DNA of 64,000 bases from Gammaproteobacteria bacterium HGW-Gammaproteobacteria-4 (GCA_002839995.1 PGZC01000018.1:1-64000), one strand, 5' to 3'. Positions 55,464-64,000 are shown, numbered from the stretch's first letter. Notes: generated from the sequence alone by a model not told the origin. Program-made: numbers and translations.

Positions 55464-57128
55464 ATGCTGCACAGTGCCATCCCGTCACCGACGCCCGATC
55501 GCCTGCCCGCCGACCAGGCGCCATGGTGGCGCGGCGCGACGATTTACCAGATCTACCCGCGCAGCTTCGTCGATACCGATGGCGACGGCGTCGGCGACCT
55601 GCCCGGCATCATCGATCGCCTCGATTACGTGGCAAGCCTGGGCGTCGATGCGATCTGGATCTCGCCGTTTTTCAAGTCGCCGATGGCCGACTTCGGCTAC
55701 GACATCGCCGACTACCGCGCGGTGGACCCGTTGTTCGGCACCCTGCCCGATTTCGACCGTCTGCTGGCCAAGGCGCATGGTCTTGGCCTGAAGGTGATGA
55801 TCGACCAGGTGCTCAGCCACAACTCGGTCGAGCACGCGTGGTTCAAGGAAAGCCGCAGCAGCCGCGACAATCCGAAAGCCGACTGGTACGTGTGGGCCGA
55901 TGCCAAGCCCGATGGCAGCCCGCCCAACAACTGGCTGTCCATATTCGGGGGTGTCGCGTGGCAATGGGAGCCGCGCCGCTGCCAGTATTACCTGCACAAT
56001 TTTCTGACCGCGCAGCCCGATCTCAACTTCCACAATCCCGACGTGCGTGCCGCGGTACTGGATGTGGTGCGTTTCTGGCTGGATCGCGGTGTCGATGGCC
56101 TGCGCCTGGACGCCATCAACTTCTGTTTTCACGACCGGCTGCTGCGCGACAACCCGGCCAAGCCGGCGGCACAACGTGTCGGCCGCGGCTTCAGCCCCGA
56201 CAACCCCTACGCCTTTCAGTACCACTATTACAACAACACCCAACCCGAAAATCTGGCCTTCCTGGCCGAGCTTCGTGCGCTGCTCGACCGCTACCCGGGC
56301 GCGGTGAGCCTGGGCGAAATCTCCTCGGAGGATTCGCTCAAAACCATGGCCGAATACACCACCGGCCAGGGCCTGCACATGGCGTACAGTTTCGAACTGT
56401 TGACCGACGACTTCAGTGCTGAACATGTCCGCGACACGTTGAAAACGCTGGAATCGGCAATGCCGCAGGGCTGGCCATGCTGGTCGATCTCCAACCACGA
56501 TGTGCGTCGGGTGATCAGCCGCTGGGGTGGCGAGCGGCATCAGCCCGAGCTTGCCAGCCTGTTCACCGCGCTGCTGTGCAGCCTGCGTGGCTCGGCCTGC
56601 ATCTATCAAGGCGAAGAACTGGGGCTGAGCGAAGCCGACGTGCCGTTCGAAGCGTTGCAAGACCCCTACGGCAAGAACTTCTGGCCGACATTCAAGGGGC
56701 GCGACGGCTGCCGCACACCGATGCCATGGAACGACAGTGCCGGTGCCGGATTCTCGAGCGGCACGCCGTGGCTGCCGATCCCCGACGCCCATCGCGCGCA
56801 CTCGGTGGCGAAGCAGGAAGCCGACCCCGATTCCGTGTTGCAGCGCTTCCGCCACTTCATGCGCTGGCGAAAAAGCCAGCCATGCCTGCGTTGGGGCGAC
56901 ATCGCCTTCCTCGACAGTGTCGAACCGGTGCTGGCCTTCACCCGCAGTTTCGACGGCGACACGCAACTGATGGCGTTCAATCTCGGCCCGGATCCGGCAC
57001 GTATCGAGCTGCCGATGTCTGGCGCACTGCACATGCTCGACGGCCACGGCCTGCGCACCGGCACGCTCTCCGGGCGAAACCTCGAACTCCCCGGCTACAG
57101 CATGGCCGCATTGCGCGTGCTGTTGTAG
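55464..57128 (+). CDS. Alpha-glucosidase, GH13 (XgtA-like, subfamily 23)
   Basis: A 554-residue GH13 enzyme that splits or transfers alpha-glucosyl units from maltose and short maltodextrins. The start is the ATG at 55464 (MLHSAIPSPTPDR). The barrel opens WWRGATIYQIYPRSFVDTDGDGVGDLPGI. Conserved regions: MIDQVLSHNS (region I), DGLRLDAINF with the nucleophile Asp (II), SLGEISSED with the acid Glu (III) and SNHDVRRV with the third Asp (IV). There is no signal peptide, so it acts in the cytoplasm or, less likely, is exported another way. The closest described type is the Xanthomonas alpha-glucosyl transfer enzyme. It is divergent from the receptor and carries operator-like site 2 in its leader. 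Confidence 0.93.
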   Translation: MLHSAIPSPTPDRLPADQAPWWRGATIYQIYPRSFVDTDGDGVGDLPGIIDRLDYVASLGVDAIWISPFFKSPMADFGYDIADYRAVDPLFGTLPDFDRLLAKAHGLGLKVMIDQVLSHNSVEHAWFKESRSSRDNPKADWYVWADAKPDGSPPNNWLSIFGGVAWQWEPRRCQYYLHNFLTAQPDLNFHNPDVRAAVLDVVRFWLDRGVDGLRLDAINFCFHDRLLRDNPAKPAAQRVGRGFSPDNPYAFQYHYYNNTQPENLAFLAELRALLDRYPGAVSLGEISSEDSLKTMAEYTTGQGLHMAYSFELLTDDFSAEHVRDTLKTLESAMPQGWPCWSISNHDVRRVISRWGGERHQPELASLFTALLCSLRGSACIYQGEELGLSEADVPFEALQDPYGKNFWPTFKGRDGCRTPMPWNDSAGAGFSSGTPWLPIPDAHRAHSVAKQEADPDSVLQRFRHFMRWRKSQPCLRWGDIAFLDSVEPVLAFTRSFDGDTQLMAFNLGPDPARIELPMSGALHMLDGHGLRTGTLSGRNLELPGYSMAALRVLL

Positions 57129-57170
57129 GAAAGCACCAACCGCAGGCGGCTCCGCCCCGACGCTTCGCTC

Positions 57171-57312
57171 GGTCAGTCGCTGCGCGACAGCGCAAGCTGC
57201 GCTTGCCATGCCTTCACTTCGCCGCTACGCGGCTCGCTCGGTCGCCCACAGGGTGGGCTCCTACAGGGTGAGATCAATGCGCTTTTTGTAGGAGCCCACC
57301 CTGTGGGCGACC
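57171..57312. repeat. One 69-bp palindrome-rich unit followed by REP-type inverted pair 5
   Basis: The unit 57171-57239 reads GGTCAGTCGCTGCGCGACAG... with hairpin AGCGCA-AGC-TGCGCT. The REP pair 57240-57312 follows directly. The loop (GGTGAGATCAATGCGCTTTT) is almost the same as in pair 6 at 60097. This fills the first half of the gap 57129-57549. Confidence 0.85.
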
Positions 57313-57383
57313 CATGCACGAATTCCTGTGGTCGCTCAGCCCGGTTCAAGCCTGGGACAGGCCAGGCACGCGGTCACGATTCA

Positions 57384-57398
57384 ATGAATACGAATGCA
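57384..57398. promoter_or_regulatory. Operator-like site 3 upstream of isoamylase (ATGAATACGAATGCA)
   Basis: Differs by one base from site 2 and lies 152 bp before the isoamylase ATG, in otherwise repeat-free DNA (57313-57549). Its presence only at alpha-glucan genes supports a shared regulator. Confidence 0.6.
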
Positions 57399-57549
57399 TG
57401 ATTACATATAGTTAACCCGTTGCCCGGCACACGCCACGCATAGTGTGGCCGCGCGATGCCGCAGCGCGATTCGAAGCCACCAACAAACGAGTGGCGGAAT
57501 CGCGCGGCCAACAGCGCACACATCCACGCGTTCCTGGGAGGGAAACGTC

Positions 57550-59877
57550 ATGCATGCATTGCTGCGTCTGTTCGGCCGCGTCAACGGCCGTCTGTTGCTG
57601 GGTATCGGTCTGCTCATGCTGCCCGCGCTGAGTGCGCAGGCTGCGATCAACGCGCAGAACCTCGGAGCGAAATTCGACACCACGCAAAGCAACATCACCT
57701 TTCGCGTGTACTCCTCGCGCGCCACCCGTATCGAGGTATTCCTCTACAAAACCCCGTCCGGAGCGCAGGAAGTGGTGCGCTACGTACTGACCAAGGACGC
57801 CAGCAACGTCTGGTCGAAAACTGCGTCGGTATCAACCCTGAAAAACACCTACGGCATCACCGGCACCGTCTACTACGGCTATCGCGCCTGGGGCCCGAAC
57901 TGGCCCTACAACAGCACCTGGAAAAAGGGCACCGGCACCGGCTTCATCACCGACATCGACGCCGGCGGCAACCGCTTCAACCCGAACAAGCTATTGCTCG
58001 ATCCCTACGCACTGGAAATCAGCCACGACCCCAACACCCCGACTTGCCTCGACGGCACCATCTACGCAAGCGGCGCCACCCATCGCAACAAGGATAGCGG
58101 TGCCTGCGCGCCGAAGGGCATCGTGCTGGCGCCGATCACCGGCTCGATCGGCAGCAAGCCCACGCGCGCGCTCAAGGATGACGTGATCTACGAGGTGCAT
58201 GTGCGTGGGCTGACCAAGAGCGACACCAGCATCGCCAGCAACCTGCGCGGCACCTACGCCGGCGCTGCGCTAAAGGCCGGCTACCTGGCCAGCCTCGGCG
58301 TTACCGCAGTCGAGTTTCTGCCGGTGCAGGAAACCCAGAACGACACCAACGACGTCGTTCCCGACTCCACTGCCGGCGACAATTACTGGGGCTACATGAC
58401 CCTCAATTTTTTCGCACCGGATCGGCGTTACTCCTCGGACAAATCCGCCGGCGGGCCGACCCGCGAATGGAAAGCGATGGTCAAGGCATTCCACGATGCC
58501 GGCATCAAGGTGTACATCGACGTGGTCTACAACCACAGCGGCGAAGGTGGTGCCTGGAGCGGCAGCGACGGCCTCACCGTGTACAACATCCTGTCGTGGC
58601 GCGGTATCGACAACCCCACTTACTACTCGCTGACCAGCGACCTCAAGTTCTCCTGGGACAACACCGGCGTCGGCGGTAACTTCAACACCAGAAATCCGAT
58701 CGCACAGAACCTGATCGTCGATTCGCTGGCCTATTGGCGCGACACGCTCGGCGTGGATGGATACCGCTTCGATCTGGCTTCGGTTCTGGGCAACACCTGC
58801 CAGCACGGCTGTTTCAATTTCGACAAGATGGACGGCGGCAACGCCCTCAACCGGATCGTCAACGAGCTGCCGCCGCGGGCGGCAACGGGTGGCAGCGGCG
58901 TCGATCTGATTGCTGAACCCTGGGCAATCGGCGGCAACTCGTTCCAGGTCGGCGGCTTTCCCAGCGGCTGGGCGGAGTGGAACGGCATCTACCGCGATTC
59001 GCTGCGCAAGGACCAGAACAAGCTGGGGCAGGCAGCGATCGCCCCCGCCGAACTCGCCAACCGGTTCGCCGGCTCGTCGGATCTGTACGGCGACGATGGC
59101 CGTAAACCCTGGCATTCGATCAACTTCATGGTGGCGCACGACGGCTTCACCCTGAACGATCTTTACGCCTACAACAGCAAGCAGAACAACCAGCCGTGGC
59201 CATATGGCCCATCCGACGGTGGCGACGACAACAACAACAGTTGGGATCAGGGCGGCATCGTCGCCAACCAACGCAAGGCAGCGCGCAACGGACTGGCGTT
59301 CCTGATGCTCAGTGCCGGCGTGCCGATGATCACCGGCGGCGACGAGGTGTTGCGCACCCTGTTCGGCAACAACAATCCGTTCAACCTCGATTCGGCAGCC
59401 AACTGGCTGTTCTGGACGCGCAGCAGCATCGAGGCCGATCACGAAACCTACAGCAAGCGCCTGATCGCCTTCCGCAAGGCGCATCCGGCGCTGCGTCCGG
59501 TCAATTTCTATTCGGGTGTGGACAACAACGGCAACGTGATGGAGCAACTGCGCTGGTTCAAGCCCGACGGCAATCAGGCCGACAGCGCGTACTTCACCAA
59601 CGCCAACAACCATGCCATTGCCTGGCGCATCGATGGTAGCGAGTTCGGCGATTCGGCGAGCGCGATCTACGTCGCTTACAACGGCTGGTCGGGGCAGGTG
59701 GACTTCAGCCTGCCGTGGCCCGGCACCGGCAAGAACTGGTATCGCGTCACCGACACCGCAACGTGGAACGAAGGTGCCAACACGGTCGTCAGTCCCGGAG
59801 CGGAAGCGTTCATCGGCGGCGAACACACCGTGTATGGCTTGCAGGGTCGCGCGCTGCTGTTGTTGATCGCGAAGTGA
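57550..59877 (+). CDS. Secreted isoamylase (glycogen/starch debranching, GH13_11)
   Basis: A 775-residue isoamylase that hydrolyses alpha-1,6 branches outside the cytoplasm. The start is the ATG at 57550 with GGGAGGG 8 bp upstream. The signal peptide is hydrophobic (LLLGIGLLMLPALSAQA), and mature protein begins AINAQNLGAKFD, close to the classical Pseudomonas isoamylase (AINSMSLGASYD), which is also about 776 residues long. Regions: N-terminal CBM48-like domain (ITFRVYSSRATRIEVFLY), then VYIDVVYNHSGEGG, DGYRFDLASVLGN (nucleophile), LIAEPWAIGG (acid) and FMVAHDGFTLND. The C-terminal domain ends GRALLLLIAK as in the family. It would supply linear maltodextrins to the TonB-dependent receptor. 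Confidence 0.96.
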   Translation: MHALLRLFGRVNGRLLLGIGLLMLPALSAQAAINAQNLGAKFDTTQSNITFRVYSSRATRIEVFLYKTPSGAQEVVRYVLTKDASNVWSKTASVSTLKNTYGITGTVYYGYRAWGPNWPYNSTWKKGTGTGFITDIDAGGNRFNPNKLLLDPYALEISHDPNTPTCLDGTIYASGATHRNKDSGACAPKGIVLAPITGSIGSKPTRALKDDVIYEVHVRGLTKSDTSIASNLRGTYAGAALKAGYLASLGVTAVEFLPVQETQNDTNDVVPDSTAGDNYWGYMTLNFFAPDRRYSSDKSAGGPTREWKAMVKAFHDAGIKVYIDVVYNHSGEGGAWSGSDGLTVYNILSWRGIDNPTYYSLTSDLKFSWDNTGVGGNFNTRNPIAQNLIVDSLAYWRDTLGVDGYRFDLASVLGNTCQHGCFNFDKMDGGNALNRIVNELPPRAATGGSGVDLIAEPWAIGGNSFQVGGFPSGWAEWNGIYRDSLRKDQNKLGQAAIAPAELANRFAGSSDLYGDDGRKPWHSINFMVAHDGFTLNDLYAYNSKQNNQPWPYGPSDGGDDNNNSWDQGGIVANQRKAARNGLAFLMLSAGVPMITGGDEVLRTLFGNNNPFNLDSAANWLFWTRSSIEADHETYSKRLIAFRKAHPALRPVNFYSGVDNNGNVMEQLRWFKPDGNQADSAYFTNANNHAIAWRIDGSEFGDSASAIYVAYNGWSGQVDFSLPWPGTGKNWYRVTDTATWNEGANTVVSPGAEAFIGGEHTVYGLQGRALLLLIAK

Positions 59878-59900
59878 CGGTACAACGGGATGACGGCGTT

Positions 59901-60169
59901 GTCAGTCGCTGCGCGACAGCGCAAGCTGCGCTTGCTATGCCTTCACTTCGCCGCTACGCGGCTCGATCGGTCAGTCGCTGCGCGACAGCGCAAGCTGCGC
60001 TTGCCATGCCTTCACTTCGCCGCTACGCGGCTCGAGCTGCGCGACAGCGCAAGCTGCGCTTGCTATGCCTTCACTTCGCCGCTACGCGGCTCGCTCGGTC
60101 GCCCACAGGGTGGGCTCCTACAGGGTGAGATCGATGCGCTCTTTGTAGGAGCCCACCCTGTGGGCGACC
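59901..60169. repeat. Three 69-bp units and REP-type inverted pair 6
   Basis: Units begin at 59901 and 59970; the third, starting at 60036, lacks the first eight bases. All carry the AGCGCA-AGC-TGCGCT hairpin and CGCTACGCGGCTCG end. The REP pair spans 60097-60169 with loop GGTGAGATCGATGCGCTCTT. A decayed third arm pair (CTCCTACAGTGAGCGACAGC...TGCGGGCGTGACC) is at 60229-60283. This accounts for nearly all of the gap 59878-60296. Confidence 0.85.
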
Positions 60170-60296
60170 AAGGCAGCGATGCCGCTCAGGCAGCGCAACA
60201 CGACTGTTGCGCAACAGCGTTGCGGAAGGTCTCCTACAGTGAGCGACAGCGTTTTATGGGAACGTACCCTGCGGGCGTGACCGGAGCCGCCGCGAG

Positions 60297-63200
60297 TCAC
60301 CCACCACGCATCAGTTCCCGACAGGCTTCCTCCGGAAGCGGGCGACTGAACAGATAGCCCTGCAATTCATCGCAGCCATTGTCGTGCAGCGCTTGCGCGT
60401 CAACCTCGCGTTCCACGCCTTCGGCGATCACCCGATAACCCAACGAGCGCGCCATGGTGGTGATTGCCTGCACAATCACCGCCTGCCGCGGGTCATCGGC
60501 GATATGGGTGACCAGGCTGCGATCGAGCTTCAGCACATCCACTGCAAACAGATACAGGTAGCTGAGGCTGGAATAGCCCGAGCCAAAATCGTCGATGGCC
60601 ACACCAATGCCCAGCCGCTTCAGGCCGGACAGCACCTGCCGCGTGCGCTCGGTATTGCGCAGCAACTGGCTCTCGGTGATTTCGATCTGCAGCAACTCGG
60701 GTGCGATACCCGCAGCAAGCAAGGCCTCGCCGGCCATGGTCACCAGTTGTTCGCCGGTAAAGGTCACCACCGAAACGTTGACCGACACCGGGATCGGCGG
60801 CAGTCCCTGCTCCTGCCAGGCGCGTATCTGCAGGCAGGCGGCACGCATCACCCAGGCATCGACGCGCATGATCAAATCGCTGGTTTCGGCAATCGGCAGG
60901 AAATCGCAGGGATAGATCAACTCCGACTCGCTGCGCTGCCAGCGGACCAGCGCTTCCAGACCGACCAGCCGGCGTGTGGCAGCATCGACCTTGGGTTGGT
61001 AATGCAGGCGCAACTGCCCGCTGTCGATCGCCTCGTGCAACAGCGTTTCCACTTGCAGGCGCGCGTGTTCGTGCTGTTCGATTTCCGGTGTAAAAAACGC
61101 GTATTGGTTACGTCCGGCGTGTTTGGCGTGATACATCGCCGCATCGGCACTCTTGAGCAGATCGTGCGGGATGGCACCGTCGTCCGGGTACACGCTGATA
61201 CCGATCGAGCCCGACAGGCGCAATTCCTGCCCGTCGATGGTCATCGGCTCCTGCAGCGCGCTCAGCAATTTGCCCGCCACCTGGGCGACGTCGCGGACAC
61301 CGCCGACTTCCGGCAACAACACCACGAACTCATCGCCGCCCAGACGACACACGGTGTCGGAGCGGCGCACGCCGGCGCACAGTCGTTCAGCGACATGACA
61401 CAGCAACTGGTCACCGGCCTGATGGCCCAGCGTGTCGTTGATCGATTTGAACCGGTCCAGGTCGATGAACAACACCGCGCTCATGCGCGCGTTGCGCTCG
61501 GCCAACGCAATTGCCTGGCGCAACCGGTCCTCCAGCACCAGCCGATTGGGCAGATTGGTGAGTGCGTCGTGTTGCGCCAGATGCGCCATACGCATGGCCA
61601 GCTCGCGCGATGCGCTGACATCGCGAAAAACCAGCACCGCACCACTGACACGGCCATTGGCATCATGAATCGATGCGGCCGAGCCGGAAATCGGCACCGC
61701 AGCGCCATCGCGGCGCGACAACACGGCATCGTCGGCAAGACTTGCGGTCGCGCCCTGATCCAGAACGTTTTGCACCGAAGCGGCGACGCGTTCGCCCGAG
61801 CGGGTGGAGACGACGACAAACACCTCATCGATCTGGCGACCCATCGCATCGCATTCTGCCCAACCGGTTATCGATTCGGCAGCCGGATTGAGCGCGCTGA
61901 TCTGACCGACGATATCGGTCACGATCACCGCGTCGGCAATGGCATGCAACGCGGTTCGGGCACGGTCGCTCTCGTCGAACAGGGCGTCTTCCGCGGCCTT
62001 GAGCGCACTCACGTCCACCAGCAACATGTACACACCGGCCGCGCCATCGGGTACCACGGACACGTGCACCCAGCGCCCGGCCTGCGGAATCCAGCTGCGC
62101 ACGCTACCGCGCTCGCCTGCGTGCCCGCGCGCCACCAATGCGTCGACCGCCGGATCGCGCGGCGCTTCCGCGCCAAATACTTCGACGAATGTTTTACCGA
62201 TGAATGCGCCGGGCGTGAGGCCATACCAATCGAAATGCGCGCGGTTGACGAACAGGAAACGGCCATCGCGATCCAGGTGCGAAACCAGGCCGGGCACGCT
62301 GTCGGTTATCGTGCGCAGACGCTGTTCGCTCTCGCGCCAGGCCGCAGCCCGCGTTTCGGCGAGGATATTGGCGCGCACCCGCGTCGTTGCCAGCAGCCAC
62401 ACGATTGCAGCCAACAGCAGCGCGGTGACGATGCCACCGTGCAATACGGTTTGCGCACGCTCGGACGCGGCCGCGCTGGCGGCATTGGTGTCGGCGGTAT
62501 AGCGCACCGACCAACGGCGTCCGGCGACCGGCAATTGCCTTTCAACCATGAACGCCGGCGATGAGCCGGGTTCATTGCCCTGCACCAGCCGGGTATCCGC
62601 GAACAGCGGGGTCTCGCCATCGGATGCATCGAACAGGGCAAAGTCGACGCCCAGCGACCCGTCGCCGAGGATACGGTCGATCATCCGATCGATGCGCAGC
62701 GAAGCCATCACGAAACCCAGCAGCGCGGCATGCCTGGCTTCCAGCGATTGCGGTTCGCTGCCGCCGCGATACACCGGCAGAAACAACAATACCCGGGTCG
62801 GGCCGGTAGCGGCTGATGCGTTCTGCAACGGCCCACTCAGCACCGGCCGGCCCTGATCGCGCGCCGTTTGCAATGCCATGCGGCACACCGGATCGGCGTA
62901 GAGATCTACGCCCAACCCGGCATCGCCGGCGGCTGAATTGAGCATCGAGTACCAGGTGATGGGAACGTACTGAGCGCGCGCACCATCCGGGACCAGCGCG
63001 AATTGCGGCGCGGAACTCAAGCGCGCCTGTGCCAGAAAACCAGGCAATTGATCGCCAGGCACCTGAGCGGCAAAGCCCAACCCCAGCAAACCGGGGTTAT
63101 GGTGCTCAAGATCGAGCATCTGCACGAACGACTGCCAGTGCGCCTGATCCATTTCGCGATTCAGCAATACCTGCGCCCGCGCCGACTGCAACGCCAACTC

Positions 63201-63434
63201 GTATGTCGCGATCCGGGACGCGATGGCGGCGCTGACTTCCGCTGCCCTGGACTCGAACGCGGTACGCGCATCATCACGCGCGGCTGCCTGCATCGGGCGC
63301 CAGATCAGCAGGGTGACCAGCACCACCGCGAAGAACACCAGCGCGGCCAGGAACCATGGCAATCGCGCCCGGGTTGCACGGCGTATTGCAGAAGACTGTT
63401 CCTGGCCAGTGGGCATGTGGGGAACCGCGTCCAT
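60297..63434 (-). CDS. CHASE-PAS-PAS-GGDEF-EAL protein (c-di-GMP synthesis/breakdown)
   Basis: A 1045-residue inner-membrane signalling enzyme. The start is the ATG at 63434; a TTG precedes it in frame. TM1 is WFLAALVFFAVVLVTLLIW, followed by a periplasmic CHASE sensor (about 60-320) and TM2 GGIVTALLLAAIVWLLA. Two PAS domains follow (ITDSVPGLVSHLDRDGRFLFVN; AIADAVIVTDIVGQISALNP). The GGDEF domain has an intact active site (VCRLGGDEFVVLLPE) and the linker HDALTNLPNRL. The EAL domain has GLEALVRWQ, the catalytic-loop Glu in EITES, DDFGSGYSSLSYL and AEGVE. VNVSVVTF replaces the common VNxSxxQF, a small deviation in one Mg site region. Both activities are possible. Confidence 0.93.
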   Translation of the reverse strand: MDAVPHMPTGQEQSSAIRRATRARLPWFLAALVFFAVVLVTLLIWRPMQAAARDDARTAFESRAAEVSAAIASRIATYELALQSARAQVLLNREMDQAHWQSFVQMLDLEHHNPGLLGLGFAAQVPGDQLPGFLAQARLSSAPQFALVPDGARAQYVPITWYSMLNSAAGDAGLGVDLYADPVCRMALQTARDQGRPVLSGPLQNASAATGPTRVLLFLPVYRGGSEPQSLEARHAALLGFVMASLRIDRMIDRILGDGSLGVDFALFDASDGETPLFADTRLVQGNEPGSSPAFMVERQLPVAGRRWSVRYTADTNAASAAASERAQTVLHGGIVTALLLAAIVWLLATTRVRANILAETRAAAWRESEQRLRTITDSVPGLVSHLDRDGRFLFVNRAHFDWYGLTPGAFIGKTFVEVFGAEAPRDPAVDALVARGHAGERGSVRSWIPQAGRWVHVSVVPDGAAGVYMLLVDVSALKAAEDALFDESDRARTALHAIADAVIVTDIVGQISALNPAAESITGWAECDAMGRQIDEVFVVVSTRSGERVAASVQNVLDQGATASLADDAVLSRRDGAAVPISGSAASIHDANGRVSGAVLVFRDVSASRELAMRMAHLAQHDALTNLPNRLVLEDRLRQAIALAERNARMSAVLFIDLDRFKSINDTLGHQAGDQLLCHVAERLCAGVRRSDTVCRLGGDEFVVLLPEVGGVRDVAQVAGKLLSALQEPMTIDGQELRLSGSIGISVYPDDGAIPHDLLKSADAAMYHAKHAGRNQYAFFTPEIEQHEHARLQVETLLHEAIDSGQLRLHYQPKVDAATRRLVGLEALVRWQRSESELIYPCDFLPIAETSDLIMRVDAWVMRAACLQIRAWQEQGLPPIPVSVNVSVVTFTGEQLVTMAGEALLAAGIAPELLQIEITESQLLRNTERTRQVLSGLKRLGIGVAIDDFGSGYSSLSYLYLFAVDVLKLDRSLVTHIADDPRQAVIVQAITTMARSLGYRVIAEGVEREVDAQALHDNGCDELQGYLFSRPLPEEACRELMRGG

Positions 63435-63510
63435 CAAGGGTTCGTAGCCGCGAGTGTATGCGATCTACCGCCGATGACAACAGCGTCAACTACCCGGTTC
63501 CCACACGCTT

Positions 63511-64000
63511 TCAGTCTCGCGGCGTGCGCACCGCGCCTTTTACCCGCGTCGTACGCACGTCGCCGCTACCCTTGCGCTGAACGACCACATCGCCAGCGAT
63601 GTCGGTTACGCGCAGGTCGCCCGAGCCCATACGCTCGAGGGTCACGGAACCAGCGACGGTATTCAGTTCGATGTCGCCGGAGCCCAACGAACCGATGACC
63701 ACCGCGCCTTCGATGTTGCGCACCGCCACGTCGCCCGAACCCACCGATCCAATGCGGGCATCGCCACCAACGCCGTTGACGACAACATCGCCCGAGCCCA
63801 CCGAGGACACGTGCAACGCACCGACTGCCACGGCCTCGACATCGCCGGAGCCGACATCGACACGCAACGCACCGACGATGCCCTTGGCTTCGAGATCGCC
63901 GGATCCGAGCGTGGCGTCGAGTGCCGCCACGTTGTGGATATCCGCGTCGCCGGAACCCATGCGCAGCTCCACCGCAAGCGTCGGTGGCACGGCGACGCTG
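63511..64000 (-). CDS. DUF2807 / head-GIN-domain protein, C-terminal part (5' end beyond window)
   Basis: The frame is open to the right edge, so the signal peptide and N-terminus are missing. The visible 162 residues consist of an 18-19-residue beta-helix-like repeat, about eight times, built around GSGD (MGSGDADIHNV, LGSGDLEAKGI, VGSGDVEAVAV, VGSGDVVVNGV, VGSGDVAVRNI, LGSGDIELNTV, MGSGDLRVTDI, KGSGDVRTTRV). This is the pattern of DUF2807 putative auto-transporter adhesin head domains. These are exported proteins of unknown function. The end is GAVRTPRD before TGA at 63511, 77 bp from the c-di-GMP gene start. Confidence 0.85.
   Translation of the reverse strand, partial: SVAVPPTLAVELRMGSGDADIHNVAALDATLGSGDLEAKGIVGALRVDVGSGDVEAVAVGALHVSSVGSGDVVVNGVGGDARIGSVGSGDVAVRNIEGAVVIGSLGSGDIELNTVAGSVTLERMGSGDLRVTDIAGDVVVQRKGSGDVRTTRVKGAVRTPRD

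Noticed and set aside
55485-57209. Minus-strand 574-residue frame opposite the alpha-glucosidase
   Set aside because: Antisense to GH13 catalytic regions; no recognisable domain.
59901-60169. Possible CRISPR array
   Set aside because: Repeats abut one another with no unique spacers, units are 69 bp, and no cas genes are near. They are composite palindromic elements.

Overview
The window is a high-GC chromosomal segment that looks gammaproteobacterial, most likely from the Xanthomonadales (Xanthomonadaceae/Rhodanobacteraceae). Three things suggest this: TonB-dependent receptors sit beside glycosidases and a flavin-dependent halogenase; trmJ and suhB are divergent neighbours; and the intergenic regions are full of short palindromic repeats built on the arm GTAGGAGCCCACC...GTGGGCGAC. 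The assignment is an inference from gene style, not from a marker search. I saw no rRNA, tRNA, CRISPR array, transposase or prophage genes.

Layout. 1-10.4 kb: leuS (cut by the left edge), a secreted amidohydrolase, cnoX plus a hotdog-fold protein, an APC permease and dnaE, whose frame is broken by an internal deletion. 10.4-18.7 kb: a disaccharide locus on the minus strand with a LacI regulator, a GH65 phosphorylase fused to beta-phosphoglucomutase, a TonB-dependent receptor and an MFS transporter. 18.8-27 kb: an A-type Fe-S carrier, then a purine catabolism locus of two divergent operons (adenine deaminase-uraH-puuD and xdhABC). These would take adenine to hypoxanthine, xanthine, urate, 5-hydroxyisourate and OHCU. 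27-32 kb: an SRPBCC/sterol-desaturase pair and a minus-strand group of nucleotidyltransferase, HIT protein and a three-part CDP-alcohol phosphatidyltransferase, probably making an unusual polar lipid or inositol/choline phosphodiester. 32-36 kb: two exported TPR proteins, one carrying a protease-like domain without its catalytic residues. 35.7-45.5 kb: a long minus-strand run of housekeeping and transport genes (trmJ, hslR, beta-CASP nuclease, ABC exporter, hydrolase, Pit phosphate transporter). 46-50.4 kb: suhB, rlmKL, a small hydrolase and an AmpD-like amidase.

50.5-60 kb: an alpha-glucan locus with a flavin-dependent halogenase, a large TonB-dependent receptor interrupted by an in-frame TAG, an alpha-glucosidase of the XgtA type and a secreted isoamylase. 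A 15-bp near-palindrome occurs upstream of the receptor, the glucosidase and (one mismatch) the isoamylase, so these three look like one regulon: debranching outside the cytoplasm, TonB-driven uptake of maltodextrin, then hydrolysis. The first sugar locus carries a different LacI-type operator pair that brackets a good -35 box.

60.3-64 kb: a CHASE-PAS-PAS-GGDEF-EAL c-di-GMP enzyme and a DUF2807-like protein cut by the right edge. Nearly every intergenic gap above 250 bp is filled with repeats: inverted REP pairs at seven places, 66/69-bp tandem units whose hairpin arms co-vary, a 155-bp element with terminal inverted repeats, and several smaller families.
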